In this document: in pieces, positions 23,501 through 35,079 of the stretch
How positions within the stretch are numbered: the first letter of the stretch is position 1
How the letters are laid out: each line of letters opens with the position of its first letter
Source of the DNA: Blasia pusilla
Lineage: Eukaryota > Marchantiophyta > Marchantiopsida > Blasiales
DNA length: 64,000 nt
Reading direction: 5' to 3'
NCBI GenBank assembly: GCA_050084515.1
Contig: CM114275.1
Span: forward strand, 992,001-1,056,000
The notes under the pieces: generated by a model
Seen by the model: only the letters and a program-made list of their open reading frames with translations
Told to the model about the DNA's origin: nothing
The model's database searches: none
Position numbers and translations under genes: made by a program

Positions 23501-23832
23501 TGCTGACAGAACTGAACCGAATCGTATCGTATTACTACGAACGGAAGAAAATAGGTCTGAGGCAGCAGAAGGAGAAGAAGAAGAAGAAGAAAAGAGATAC
23601 ACACCTCAGTGATTCCAGATTGACGCAGAAGAATGGTGCTGTTTCGTTCCGACATAGGTTGCAGAGACGGCCGCTTGGGAAGCATGAGGCGCAAAGTATG
23701 AGGCGCGACTCCGGTGAGATTCACGAGAGTCTGGCCGAGCTCTCTCACTGTCGAGCGTGCAGCGAGCGCTAGCTCCAAAGGTCCGCCCCGGTACAGAACA
23801 GTAAAACGCAAAACCACGTCACTCTCCTCCAT
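20516..23832 (-). CDS. UBL-WLM domain metalloprotease (Wss1-like)
   Basis: Seven exons, 23605-23832, 22735-22938, 22396-22476, 21985-22071, 21710-21805, 21484-21537 and 20516-21292, are all joined at codon boundaries with GT-AG introns and give 508 residues. Residues about 7-76 are a ubiquitin-like domain (LRFTVLYRGG, LVNLTGVAP, MLPKRPSL, LRQSGITE). Then come YIFCDFRTLDLPGI and the WLM domain (PPVGYVGISPKCILGFN). The zinc site HELAHMVHDEH is at 230-240; intron 5 splits it after HEL. The tail has six EPDPD motifs (near 349, 390, 418, 433, 467, 480). WLM proteases such as yeast Wss1 cleave proteins crosslinked to DNA and work with Cdc48/p97 and SUMO or ubiquitin; that role is inferred here. Many plant relatives have a PUB domain after the WLM part; I do not find one. 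The start at 23832 fits the first conserved strand; an in-frame upstream ATG at 23895 is less likely. Confidence 0.92.
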
Positions 23833-24420
23833 CGTTGTTGCCCAATTCTCCAACCTCCCCGCTGAAAACCACTCACACGAAATACGAACGCACACAGTCT
23901 AGCCTACAGTCCAGATTCCTTCCAGCGACTGCACACTCCTTCTCCTCCTCCCTCCTTCCACGCCACCACCAACGATCTCCCCGCAAATTTCCTCTTCCCA
24001 GCTACTCCCCCCGCTCTTCAGCAGATTCAAGGCACTAGTGAGCGTTTCCCACGCCTCAGAAAGCCATTCCGGAGCACCGCAAATCTCCCCACAGCCTAGC
24101 GACCATTTACGCGTCCCTCGCAACAGAATTGAGTCGATCTCGGCAACAACCACAGAAATCTGCAAGGCGAACCTTCGAGTTCAAGCCACGCCCATCAGCT
24201 CTGGGAAGCGGAATGGAGTCCATGTTCTACACACTGTCGCGCTTCTCGAGGGGCCCACGGACATGGAACCTTCCCTGGCCCTTTCGTTCGCGTCTTGCGT
24301 CCTACGGTTAGGGACTGTTGCAGTCGTCGGCGCTGCGCTGCCCGGCAGCCCGAGTGAGCCCGGACCCACCGACCGCCTGTAGCCGGTACCGGAGGAAGCT
24401 TCGAGGGTTACGTGGAGATT
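23833..24420 (-). promoter_or_regulatory. GC-rich 5' flank of the WLM protease gene
   Basis: This non-repetitive stretch, richer in GC than the DNA beyond 24420, covers the likely promoter and 5' leader. CT-rich runs lie at 23930-24030. Several overlapping open frames of up to 114 codons on both strands look like by-products of base composition. No TATA box is obvious. Confidence 0.4.
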
Positions 24421-24529
24421 TTTAAGTAACTCGCGTAACCTTTTGTCGTGTAGGATAGGAATGGGGTAGTGTGTTCATATTCGATTTAGTAAGAGTCACG
24501 GGAAATTAAAAAAGTGTTTGTTGCGTAGT

Positions 24530-24671
24530 GAATGAATGAAGGATTAATGTCCTTTCATATAAATTAAAAAAAAACGAATTATGAAAAATATTTTTCTTGT
24601 TGCCAAATTATCACGCGTCAAATATAGATGTGTTTTACAAATCAAGAAGGATTCTCCCATAATAATATAGA
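24530..24671 (-). mobile_element. Non-autonomous Helitron fragment (family A)
   Basis: From GAAGGATTAATG through ATTTTTCTTGTTGCC, TCACGCGTCAA and TTTACAAATCAAGAAGG to CATAATAATATAGA|T, this follows the 9296 element base by base with scattered changes. The 5' end on the minus strand (A|TCTATATTATTAT) is intact. The hairpin and CTAG end are missing. Confidence 0.6.
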
Positions 24672-24680
24672 TTCGGATAA

Positions 24681-24878
24681 TATGACGAAGAGAGAAAGGG
24701 TGATAGGGAACCTCTTGGAGGTACCGAAGAGGGGCATTCAAAGAGTCTAGTAGGAGAAGGAGATAACCTTAGGAAATAATATGATGAAGAGAGAAAGGGT
24801 GATGGGGAACCTCTTGGAGGCACCAAAGAGGAGGATTCAAAGAGTCGAGTAGGCGAAGGAGATTACCTTAGGAAAGGA
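24681..24878. repeat. 99-bp tandem duplication
   Basis: Two copies, 24681-24779 and 24780-24878, share GAAGAGAGAAAGGGTGAT, GGGAACCTCTTGGAGG, TTCAAAGAGTC and ACCTTAGGAAA with a few substitutions. It begins nine bases after a Helitron 5' end. Confidence 0.85.
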
Positions 24879-25186
24879 GATACCCTTAAGGTAATTATAT
24901 GGATATTCATGTCCGAATGCAAATCACACGGCTCATGCACAAGATGAAAACGTCCAGTCGGTATCTCTGATAATAAGTGCCTTTTCTTGCATCCCATTGT
25001 TCTATATTAGTTAGATGGGATTAATTAATTAGAAGCGGCAAGTATCATAATAGAAAATATAAGACCAACCGAAAGGATAAGCGTGGAACCCTCAAGTGAT
25101 TATTGATGAGAGGACTACCGGATACTATAGTATAAATCATTAATTTTCAAATCTCGTTAATCGATTTTGAGTAATCCTATTCGGCT

Positions 25187-25258
25187 AGAAGGGACAAGTG
25201 TAATTAAAGAGGAGAGATGTTCTAAAATCAAAAGGGGGTTATGCAATAATAATATAGA
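25187..25258 (-). mobile_element. Short Helitron-like remnant
   Basis: It ends in AATAATAATATAGA|T, the family's 5' end on the minus strand, with a CTAG at the left. The interior does not match the other copies well. Confidence 0.3.
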
Positions 25259-28200
25259 TGGGAAATAATATATTTTTCAATATAATGATGAAAGTTAGTG
25301 TGGTCCTCTCTTTATGCAAAGAAAAAGCCAAGTGAATACAGTAGGCAGGGAGTAGAATAAGACGACAAGAAGACCTTATAGTATAGGGGACTTATCATGA
25401 CACATGACATAATTTTGATCGGATATAAGATAAAACAACAAGAGAGCTTGGAATGATTTTGGGTTGGGATTCATGATTGGAGGCGATAAAAAATATGCTA
25501 ACCATTTATTGGAGCGTATTGTGTGGATGGTATATAAATTCCAATCTTAGGAAGCAAGTCTAAAATTAAGCATTCCAATGCCAACCATTCGAAAACACAA
25601 AGAAATATGAACAAATCTTCCATTTTAGAAATAATTTCATATCTTTTGGATATAACTTCCCACACATAGTAACTCCCCTTCCTTGTATTATAGTAGGGAT
25701 GAGGTACTTGCTACGATTTTAGGTTGGATGCTACAAGATAGAGTTCCAAATCCATTTAGCATCACTCATTGGGAAGGATTAAAAAAAGACAATTGTGTTT
25801 GTATAGTTTTTGTAATATTTTTAGAGTACAAGCCATAAGAATCTTATATGGCCATCCAGAGAGGGCCATTATTTCTTTGATCCTCTAGAGATAAGGTTGA
25901 AATCCCTCCAATATTGTACATATCTTTTCCACATAATGGATGATCCCGGTATCTACCTTTTTTCTCCATACCACTCATCCAATCCATTCTCAATCTTTGT
26001 AATTTTTCTCCCTCTACTTTTCTCTCCATATAAATCAAGAGAATTTGTCCCTACCCATTTTCCACCCATTTCTCTCCTTCTTCACAAGGTTCATCAAATA
26101 ATTTAACTTTATGCATATTAATTATTGATGCAGCAATTGCATAACCTTTTATAAATGAAATTCAACACACCTAGTCTAAATATATACAATCATAAACTAC
26201 TACATCTCCAAATAGAAAAACAAACAAACATCCTTAAGAAAAAACTAGAACACCTCATTGACTTGAGGTTGCTTGTATTGTTGAAGGTAGAACATATAAT
26301 TGATCTTTTGTAGGTTTATTCCTACTATATGAGCCATAAATCCATTTACCTCTCTAATCACATCATGAGAATGAGTTCATTCTCCATGTGCACATCAAAA
26401 AATGTGGATATCTTTCGTATCAATAGGATCTTTATACATAAAATTAGGCACATCTAGAAGAGAATGATGAAAAGACTACAAAGGATTCCACTTCTGCACA
26501 TACACATCACCACAACAAATATATCAATATCACATACATATATACGTAGATGAATAACTAACACAACACATTGGACACTACATCAAGATATAAAAATTCA
26601 TGTCAAAGGACATGTAATGAAAAATTTATGGGAAACATACTATTGTCTAAATCACTCAACAACAATCAAGCCAACTTTACCCTTAACACGAGGGATTCCA
26701 CATCTAATACATCATCAACAATATCCTTCCCTCGCATATGTTTAGAAGGCTTAATTGTAGAAAGATGAGCCTTCCCTTAAGTACCTCTTTCCAAGACACC
26801 AAAGCACCAATAAGATGGCCTACAATACTAGAAATGGACCTAGTTTATGAGTCCACATAGTTGCAAAGCATTTGCAAATTACACAAAAATTTGGGCATAT
26901 GACACAAAATAGCATTCTATACTTGTGATTTTTTAGTGCATTGTGAGCCAAAAGGGCCATTTTCACACTAATAGAAGACTTGCAAAATACTCACATAGTA
27001 TATCCTAAATACTTGTTAGATACAAGAAAATTTATGAATACAAAAAATACTTTGCAAGAGTATGGCAAGTGTAAGACTTATGCATAAATTTGCAAGTATA
27101 TTTTAAGTGTATTAAGGGTTCCTCTCGAGTATTTTACAGCTCCTACTACTCACAAAAGTGTAGTGAACTACAAGTGCTCATTCTCAAAGGACTCAAAAAA
27201 GTTCTCATACATTTATTTTTTACTAAGTAAATTAATTGGTATTCAAGAAATTCCAAAGCATTAATTATTTGACTGTAGAGAAAATTAATATTATATCCAA
27301 GAAAATTGAGGTAAAGATTAGGATCATAATATCTACTTTCAAAATTTTGGTATACAAAGCTTTGAGTTCGTAGAGCTAATAACTCATTTTATATGGTTGA
27401 CAATGTTATAAAGTAAGTTGATTTGACATGTACATTTCACTCCTATGAGTATTTGAGAGATTCTCTATAGTGTTGATTTATGAGTTTAGGAAAATAAAGT
27501 TTTATGTTTGAACCTCTTAAGGACACTTCATTCATGCGGATCTAAATCTAGAAAAAAAATCATAAAGTATACATTAGAAACATAAAGTTAAAGTAGCTAG
27601 TTGTTGTCTTAATGAAATTAGAGTTAAAGCAATCATGGTTGGTGAAGAGGTCAAGACTACGGTAGTTGCAAGGATATGGAGTGGTTTTGTGATGATTGCA
27701 TGATGAATTGGATGTCATACACCTTAAAAAAATTGGGACATTAAAGTTCATTGGCATATGCATGGACATAATCAACAACCATGCCTAGTATCATGCTAAC
27801 AAGATAAGAAAGAATAGAACTTCTTGCACCTCCTTTATATCCCTTGTATCATCTTTAGCATCATTGTGCAATTCCTTCGTATGCGTCATATTCTTAGAAG
27901 CATTCCATATGTCAAGAAAGATGGAGTTTTGTAATGAACATGACCTCCAAAGTTTGCGAGTGCCATGGTCACAAAAGGTAAGTATGTTTTAGTTCAGACC
28001 CTCATAAATTACTCACACTTCCAAGACTCACTCGCAAAATAGCCCCAAAGTACTTGCAAAATCCTCAACATTCGTAAACAACTCACAAAGTACTCACAAG
28101 ACACTCGAATGATGTTCAATTAAAAAAGATTATTAAAAATTGAGAATGGACTCACAAAGTAACCACAAATGTATTGCCACACGTAGAACTGGACATACCC

Positions 28201-28611
28201 CTCCCAAGACATAGCAAACTCCTCATGCAGCATAGCTCTGTGTCATGACAAGTCATCCTATGGTTGTAGTTGTGGTCAACCAAACAATGTTTCCAACGAG
28301 GGCCCAAGGTAATTTTTTCAATTATATATTACCATCATTTTCAAGTAATGCTTTGTTTCTAAATCATGTTTCCAACTCTTTACTTGGTTTTCTTCGTTGG
28401 GTTCCATGCTCTATGTTATAGAGTTCCAAACATTAAGAAAGCAAATCATGCAAGTTCATTTTAGCACCAATGGCAATGTTAGCGCATCTTAATCTTAGCA
28501 AATTTTCAATTTTGTTTAACAAGAAATCAAATATGTAGAGTAAAAACTTGGGAGAAGATTTTCCAACTTGCAAAACTAATGATAGCACTTCCCATGCTAC
28601 ATTTTTGCCCA

Positions 28612-28860
28612 CATATGTCCACAATCACTTGTCTCTAATATTCTCTACGTAAATCTTGTGAGGAATTCTCATGTAAGTTCTCCATAGTAAGTGGCATATG
28701 TCCACAATCACTTCTCTCTAATATTCTCTACTTAAATCTTGTAAGGAATTCTCATGTAAGTTCTCCATAGTAAGTGGCATATGTCCACAATCACTTCTCT
28801 CTAATATTCTCTACGTAAATCTTGTAAGGAATTCTTATGTAAGTTCTCCATAGTAAGTGG
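28612..28860. repeat. 83-bp unit repeated three times
   Basis: Units start at 28612, 28695 and 28778 with CATATGTCCACAATCACTT and end in CCATAGTAAGTGG. The copies differ at only a few positions, so the expansion is fairly recent. Confidence 0.95.
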
Positions 28861-29040
28861 CCGGGTGGTGCACAAGAAAATAATAATTCAAATTGGATGT
28901 GCTTCCAAGACACTTGAAGGACATATGGGAAAAAATGTAAGATAAAATTATGGGTTCTCGGATCCACTGCATGTCATGTTGGACGGCGTTTAAAAAAGGC
29001 CAATACAAGAAAGATGAAGGTTTGAAGGGGAAATTGTTGA

Positions 29041-29322
29041 ATGCCCTTTGATTCCTTTAGCGTGGTCCCTCGGGCTTCCTGGTTTCAAGTGCAGCATCAG
29101 TATTGGTGGTTATTTATGTCCATTGGGTTCTTTACTTTTGGGCTCACTATGATTGAATTTCAGTCCGCGTGCAGAACACTGTTGAAGAATTCCAAGCACG
29201 ATCGTGATGAGAATCACAAGGATGTGCTACGGCTGTTGAGTGCCGCATTCGCAGTGAATAACACTTACAGGGCGGAACCTATCGTCTTCCACATAATCGC
29301 ACAGCTGTCGAACGGCCAATGA
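29041..29322 (+). CDS. Uncharacterised open frame
   Basis: Ninety-three codons with a hydrophobic stretch YWWLFMSIGFFTFGLTMI (about residues 21-38) that could be a membrane segment. It sits at the start of a GC-richer block that also holds the DUF538 gene. The same frame carries on after the stop at 29320 for about 60 more codons (to 29513) in a plausible composition, which hints at an interrupted or spliced gene. I do not recognise the family and cannot exclude that it is non-coding. Confidence 0.25.
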   Translation: MPFDSFSVVPRASWFQVQHQYWWLFMSIGFFTFGLTMIEFQSACRTLLKNSKHDRDENHKDVLRLLSAAFAVNNTYRAEPIVFHIIAQLSNGQ

Positions 29323-30358
29323 TCTACGTTCAGATACGAGACTGTCAGTCATGAGGGGAATGCCGACGGCTTCGATACCTCGAAGGACCACGAATCTGCC
29401 GCAATCGGTTCATTCGTCGGACCCTCCCAAGGCGGACGAGTGTATACTATGCCCCTCCTTCTATCCGATCTACACGCACACGTCACCAGTCCATCTTGGC
29501 TTATCCTCCACGAATAGATGTAAAAAACGCGCCATAGCCTGGAAATTTCCGCACGAATCCGAACAGAGAGTTCATGTACTACCACGAACAGTTGATCTCG
29601 GGTAGTAGGCCAGCAGGTGCCTCGCTCTTACTCTTTGGCTCCAGGGAGCCACAAGCGAGCTCCGGCTGTGACATTGAAGGTTGCTTCGAGCGTTGGTGAT
29701 TAAAATCTGGCTGTCTCTTCCAAATGGGATGTGGTAGAGCCTCAATAGTCACACATGCACTTTACTGCGGCAAAGTTGAGAACAGAGAAGAGAACGAAGA
29801 ATTGTCTACATACATACTTCAAGAAGAATATCAACCATGAGTGGAATTCCATTCATCATTGCTTGGGAAACGAAATCGGAGGTACATGAGCACGCGTCCA
29901 CGGCTTCGAGAGCCGCCCGAAACGTGACATAGTATACGTAAAATGGGAGGGACGAAGGAAACGAAGCCACAAGTCGAGCAGGATATAATCTCAGTTAACG
30001 TGTGATGTCATTTCCAGACACAGGACGAAAGAAGATTTATTTACGCCACTCGAGCAAGAGGACTTTAAAGAAAGAAACACGCTAGATGTATTACGGGTGG
30101 TTTACACAGATTCCTTAAGGTTCCAGCAAGCTTTAGAGTGATCAAATGCTGAGAGTTGGATTTGACAAGCTTGCCCTTAATCGATCAATCCGCTGGGCCT
30201 TCGAAGGTGGAGAAAACTGGTCACCAGCCGCGACAACACAAAGCAAGAGTGGAATAAGCGGAATTCAGGATGGTTCGCTTCTGCAATACCTACTGTGCTT
30301 GAACGAAGAAGAAACATGGAGTCGAGTGTTAAGTTTAGCAGAGAAGGTGTTTTAGGAG

Positions 30359-30781
30359 TCACATTCCTCTGCCAAATGCCGATGTGTTAAATGTCTTCCC
30401 GATACCTCCGAAACTCTTGAACGAAATCTTGCTCGGCGCATTCCCTGGTATTGAGATGTCACTTATAGGGGCCCAAATGAAAAGCTCTTTCGCCTTCACA
30501 CCGTACAATTCCCTCATCCTGTTAGGTTCCAGGTAACCCCTGATTTCTGTGCCGTAGCTCACTTGCCTGCCGGCAGCTTCGAAAGTGTGCCGGACCTCTT
30601 TTTCTTGTGTGATCCAAACGTACCCGGTCTCCTTCACATGACCACCCTCGATCACGTTCCTCATAGGAAGGAGTCCACCAGGAAGGCCAACCTCTTCCAG
30701 CAATCCGATTGCATTATCGAGGGCGTCGTCGCCTTTGTAGCGGACGGCACCCTGCCTCCTTGCAATCTCTTTAGGATCCAT
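30359..30781 (-). CDS. DUF538 family protein
   Basis: An intronless 140-codon frame with the DUF538 hallmarks: GLLEEVGLPGGLLPM at about 27-41, an ETGYVWI strand near 51-57, FEAAGRQVSYGTEIRGYLE in the middle, then a KELFIWAPIS strand and KISFKSFGGIGKTFNTSAF near the end. DUF538 proteins are small plant proteins, some tied to trichome size, stress and chlorophyll or lipid binding; their biochemical role is unsettled. Length is close to the family norm and no signal peptide is present. The start ATG at 30781 fits the family's short N-terminus. The gene looks intact. Confidence 0.9.
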   Translation of the reverse strand: MDPKEIARRQGAVRYKGDDALDNAIGLLEEVGLPGGLLPMRNVIEGGHVKETGYVWITQEKEVRHTFEAAGRQVSYGTEIRGYLEPNRMRELYGVKAKELFIWAPISDISIPGNAPSKISFKSFGGIGKTFNTSAFGRGM

Positions 30782-31985
30782 TGAACACCCGAAAGAAAAT
30801 TACTAATCGGACTGGAATCCGCAGAAACACTATGTGTTGCCAAAAGCAGAAGGCCTCCCGAAGTACTGCAGGATTAGGAACACCTGTTAAACGTCTTCAA
30901 CTTGTGCGAGACCGCCAGTGCAGAATCGTTGCTGGACGAGGCCCGACCTTCCCTGAACGATGGAGAAGGCTGTGCGACAACAGCACAGCAACTGCAGAAG
31001 GAAGCTACGCGTAGAATAGTCTCCACAGAAGAGCCAGGGATGGTACATGTATCGCAATCCCACTGCTATCAGGCGATGTTCTCGATAGTTCTGTCACATT
31101 AATTATATACACCGGTCCATTTAACATTTCCTCTCATTCCAAGCTGTTCGCAGCTGCGTGAAAACTAAAACTAATAAAGCAGCGGAGAATCGTTGCGTGT
31201 ACACCACCGTTCAGAGTACGAAAGGATTCACGAAAAAAAGGGATCGGTGTACACCACCGTCCGCATTCAACATTACGAATGGAGACTTTACACGAAAAGA
31301 AGTAGGGAATCCACACAGTGAAGCACAGAAGCAGCCACGGCCCGGTCTCTATCCCAAATTACCCGCTACCAGCAAAGACGATGCATGAATTGCACGAATT
31401 TCATTCCATCGTTCGCTGACATGCGCCTGCAGGTATCACCTGACATGGAAATGGGGATCACACTCTTTGTCCGGACACGACGAATCGTGGTACGCCTCAT
31501 GTTTTCTTTCCTTACGTCTGCGATGCGCACTCAATGCGGTGCGTTGAAGGACTTGTACCTCAGCGGTCGCAATGGCTCTCGTAATCCGTCACTTAGTTTT
31601 AAACCTTGAGATCGGTGGCTAATGGGCGCACGATGTCAGCAAGGGATCGCCATCGCAACCTGCCTCTTAACGCGCCTGAACTCCCACCGACGCTCTTCCA
31701 CCACGTGTAAGGATCTCGCCGATCGAGCGTGCTCACAAGCGCCACCTGTACCGTGTGGGCGGCCCCATACAGCCCGCCTGCGCGCTACGCGCCTCGTCAT
31801 ACTCCTTTTTCCAGCTATGTCCGTCCAACTCTTTGGATGGATGCCCTTCGCTACGGCTTCTGTTAGACGGGACGGCGACGGAGGATTGTATCTCTCTCTC
31901 TCTGTGTCCCCTATTTCCTTTGCGATGACCACCAACCGCCTTCCTCTCCTATCCAGTGTGGGGCCCACATAGGGGAGCTTTAACA
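30782..31985. other. GC-richer flank upstream of the DUF538 gene
   Basis: This is the likely promoter side of the minus-strand DUF538 gene. It contains open frames of up to 116 codons on both strands (31622-31986) that overlap each other and show no domain. A CTCTCTCTCT run lies near 31892. Base composition drops sharply to AT-rich after 31990. Confidence 0.4.
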
Positions 31986-32699
31986 AATCGGTCGTTTAGA
32001 TGAATGAATGATTTGTAGCGTGACCCAAATCAGTGTGGCCCCCACGTGACCGTCCGCGATTTTTTTTAATATCATTGAATTAAAGTAAGAGAAATAAATA
32101 TTGGACTTGGACAAACCAACCCTCTGGTTTTGGGTTTTCTTTTTCGTGCATGTATGTCTTGTTTGTTTTCTTGGTTTGGCAAGCACATCATCTTGAGTTT
32201 GCGTGAATTACATTTTAAAGATTCACACTTTTCTTCTCACCTGGAAAGGCAGGGTCCATAGAGATCCCCAACTCTATGTCCTCTTAGTATGCTCTCCATT
32301 CCACTCCGTTGGGATCTTCTCTCCAATTTTAAATTTTCTGGAGGGGTTGGATTGATAAGATTCGGATGGAAGCCACATGCGTAAGTAAAAACGTGTGAAT
32401 GGAATATAAAAGCTTAATCCGAGCACACACAAACCTAGAAAATTCAGGTTTGTATGGAATGAAAGTAGATTGGTGACATGAGAATGGCACAAGTGGCAGG
32501 GTTTAGGCTCACATGAATCATGTTAACCTCTCAGTGATACAAATGAGGTTATCCAACATTTTTTTATAACCTCTCATAATAGTAACCCTTGAAGTAAGGT
32601 CATACCAATCCAACTGACAACCGTGAAATGAAACATGTATCATGAACTCACAAATGCAGTCACTTTTGCATCCCTCCCCAAGAAAGTGGATGCCATTTC
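31986..32699. other. Intergenic, nothing firm
   Basis: AT-rich. It may include the 3' remainder of the Helitron relic, but I could not identify helicase motifs or a CTAG end with hairpin here. Confidence 0.35.
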
Positions 32700-35079
32700 T
32701 TAGTGTCAAACAAATAGGCTACATATAACAAAGGCATCTAATGATGTTTTGTGGATGCATACGAGGAACATCACCACGTATTGGAATACAAAATGTTGAA
32801 TGAATTTTAGTTACATTCTTGTGTAAGCACATAGCAACAATTCCTCTAGTTGTTGCGAGAAGGTAAGTGATACCCAAAGAATCCTAGTACTTGCACAAAA
32901 AAATCATAAAGTAAGTCTCCCCAAACCCCAATGAACCGGTTAACATGAGAATTCCTGAGTGTATGTCGACGTCTGCAATCTTGTGGAAGAGCTCATGCTG
33001 TTCAGAGTTCAAATATGCTATATCTAGCATAGGTGCTTCATTACATTGAGTTGGTAGAGTAGTTGCTTCTTCAGCCTTTGGCTCATGTAGAAAGGCATCT
33101 AGATCGGCTTCAAGGTGTGGCTTCAGAAGTGCAAGTGTTTTTTTTATAGTATCTCAGCAACATGCACTTTGCTCCACAAGTGTTGGTCAGCATGGTTGTG
33201 TATTAGCTTCTCTATGTCAGGTACCCCTGAAACTAGATGTCGTAGAATGGACTCATGAAGATAAGTCCATTGAGGTGAATTTGAGGCGAGGAGTATATTT
33301 TCAGATTTGAAGTTAACTTTTTGTAGTAGCACTACATAGAAGAACTCATTCCACTGGTGTAGTGGATGGAATTGTGTGAACCTTGCAACTCCATTTGAAA
33401 TTCATCAACTCCTACAATAGAAGTCTGGAGTGTTTTTGGGGAAGTTTTTTAGATCTAATGTTCTGACCAATAATCAATAAATGGGAGGGTCTCAAAACAA
33501 GCTAGTCTAGCTTGTTTTGAGACCCTCCCATTTATTGATGCATGCAGTTTCAGCAAACAAATTAACAAACATGCCTGTATTCTGACCAATAATCAATAAA
33601 TGGGAGGGTCTCAAAACAAGCTCAATGGGATGCATGCAAGGAATACAGGCATGTTTGTATAGAGATGTCCGATGAGAAGGTGGACTAGAGTCAATGTATT
33701 TCACAGATTGAGATCTGAAAATTATTGATATCTACATGGATGCTCATGAAGCCTCTGTTGAACAAACAAAACGATTGAGCACAACTCCTCAAACTAGTTT
33801 AAGTCTAACATCATTTAGGTTGTTAAGTCCTAAACAACGAGCAGACTCAGTCTCTATATCTAAGGAGCCTGTTGGTTCTGATTTTAAGGCATACTTGATG
33901 AGATAGAAGGACCAATCAGTATTGGTTATGCGTTGGATGTTCATATGAGCCCCCCACAAAAAAAAGAATAAAGGATGGTATGGAATGACAATTCGGTGTG
34001 AATGTGATGATTTTAAGTATACCCACCCCGTCGATCTAGGGTTGATAGACGGAATTGTGTTGATGTTAATATTAGCAAGGAATCCTAAACGACAGTAGGG
34101 TCTTCGCCCTTTTTTTTCTTGATAATGCATACACCTTATTTGCATCTATGTAGTTGTTAGGTGGTGGAAAAATCATGTGATAGTGAGTCACAGGTTTGTT
34201 GTGCTTGAGGTGAAGTACCTTGGGAAGGCTGGTCCTTTTGTGGAATATAAATATGTATTTATAATGTGATTCGGTCTATGTCGTCCTTGTGCATCCAAAA
34301 TATAATATGGCTATGTAAGCAACCCCTACCTTGGAGGTCATATCTTATGACATAGTCAAGTACACGACCTAGTAGTTGAAGTCCAAAAAAATACAAATTG
34401 AGCAAGGAAAGTATGAAGCTTTGTATGGAACAGTTGTACATGTGCACATTCAGGAGGACCGTCATGCCAAGTAAATTCATGATTGACTTTCTGTAAGATG
34501 GTCTCTATGTGGGCAAGTTCAGGCCATCGAGTGGCTGAAACTTCATATGATGTAAGCGTATGAAAAAAGTGTGGCATTCCCCACTTGTAGACCATGACCT
34601 TGAAATCCTTTAAGTGCTTCCTATGCAAGCCTGGGCTCCCAAATAATAGTGGACTAAGTGAGTGTTTTGAAAAATGGTGATATTGGTCTTCCTCACCAAG
34701 ATGAGGTTTCTCCTTACCATCCTATCAAGATCCTTATTAAGAATGAAGCTTCGAGACATAGAACATATCGAAATGGACTAACGCAAGTGATGCATAACTA
34801 GGATGTAGGTTTATATAAGGAGAATGGGCTTAATATCTGCCTTGATGTGAGGCCCATGTAATCTGAGAATTTTCATGTACCAGGGAAAAAACCTCTTAAA
34901 TATGGAAATAGAAATGGAAATATGTCGGTTTCTATAGCGAGTCTCTTTTCTGGAGATGCACCTATAGGTTCTGTCAAGAATTCCTCTCTAGTGTTGGCTT
35001 CCTTCTTGAAGAATAGGGGACCGTTGTTTTCGTGACCCTCATAACCAAACGAAAACCAAATAGGCGTCAAGCGGAACAT
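32700..35079 (-). pseudogene. Autonomous Helitron Rep-helicase relic
   Basis: Read on the minus strand, the domain order is that of a Helitron RepHel protein, broken by stops and frameshifts. First is a FPFLFPYLRG block (34873-35079). Then GMPHFFHTLTS..WPEL (34420-34628). Then the HUH motif in LQGRGCLHSHIIFW (34259-34385). Then VIPYHPLFFFLWGAHMNIQ and the FYLIKYALK tyrosine motif (33850-34060). Finally the Pif1-type helicase start NSEQHELFHKIA and TGSLGFGETYF, a decayed Walker A (32905-33010), followed by ATTRGIVA and KIHSTFCIPIRG (32770-32880). The rest of the helicase is not recognisable. Such proteins nick and unwind DNA for rolling-circle transposition; this copy cannot. Confidence 0.82.
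33461..33660. repeat. Nested direct and inverted repeats inside the Helitron relic
   Basis: A perfect 32-bp palindrome arm pair (33473-33504 and 33508-33539) flanks a 3-base GTC spacer. The left arm and its flank (33461-33503) recur directly at 33580-33622. A 17-bp inverted pair (33565-33581 and 33642-33658, ACAAACATGCCTGTATT and its complement) encloses that third copy. Confidence 0.95.

Larger units (their letters stand above)
24421..28950. other. AT-rich intergenic region with repeats
   Basis: No gene recognised. It contains Helitron remnants (24530-24671, 25187-25258), a 99-bp tandem duplication (24681-24878) and an 83-bp triplication (28612-28860). The rest is AT-rich with short frames only. 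Confidence 0.55.

Noticed and set aside
24038-24382. 114-codon plus-strand frame upstream of the WLM gene, as a possible divergent gene
   Set aside because: No domain, and competing frames on both strands are equally open; composition alone explains it.
28612-28860. Regular repeat considered as a CRISPR-like array
   Set aside because: The units are contiguous 83-bp copies without spacers, in a plant nuclear genome.
31622-31986. 116-codon frames on both strands
   Set aside because: They mirror each other across the same GC-rich DNA and show no family match; probably DUF538 promoter-side sequence.
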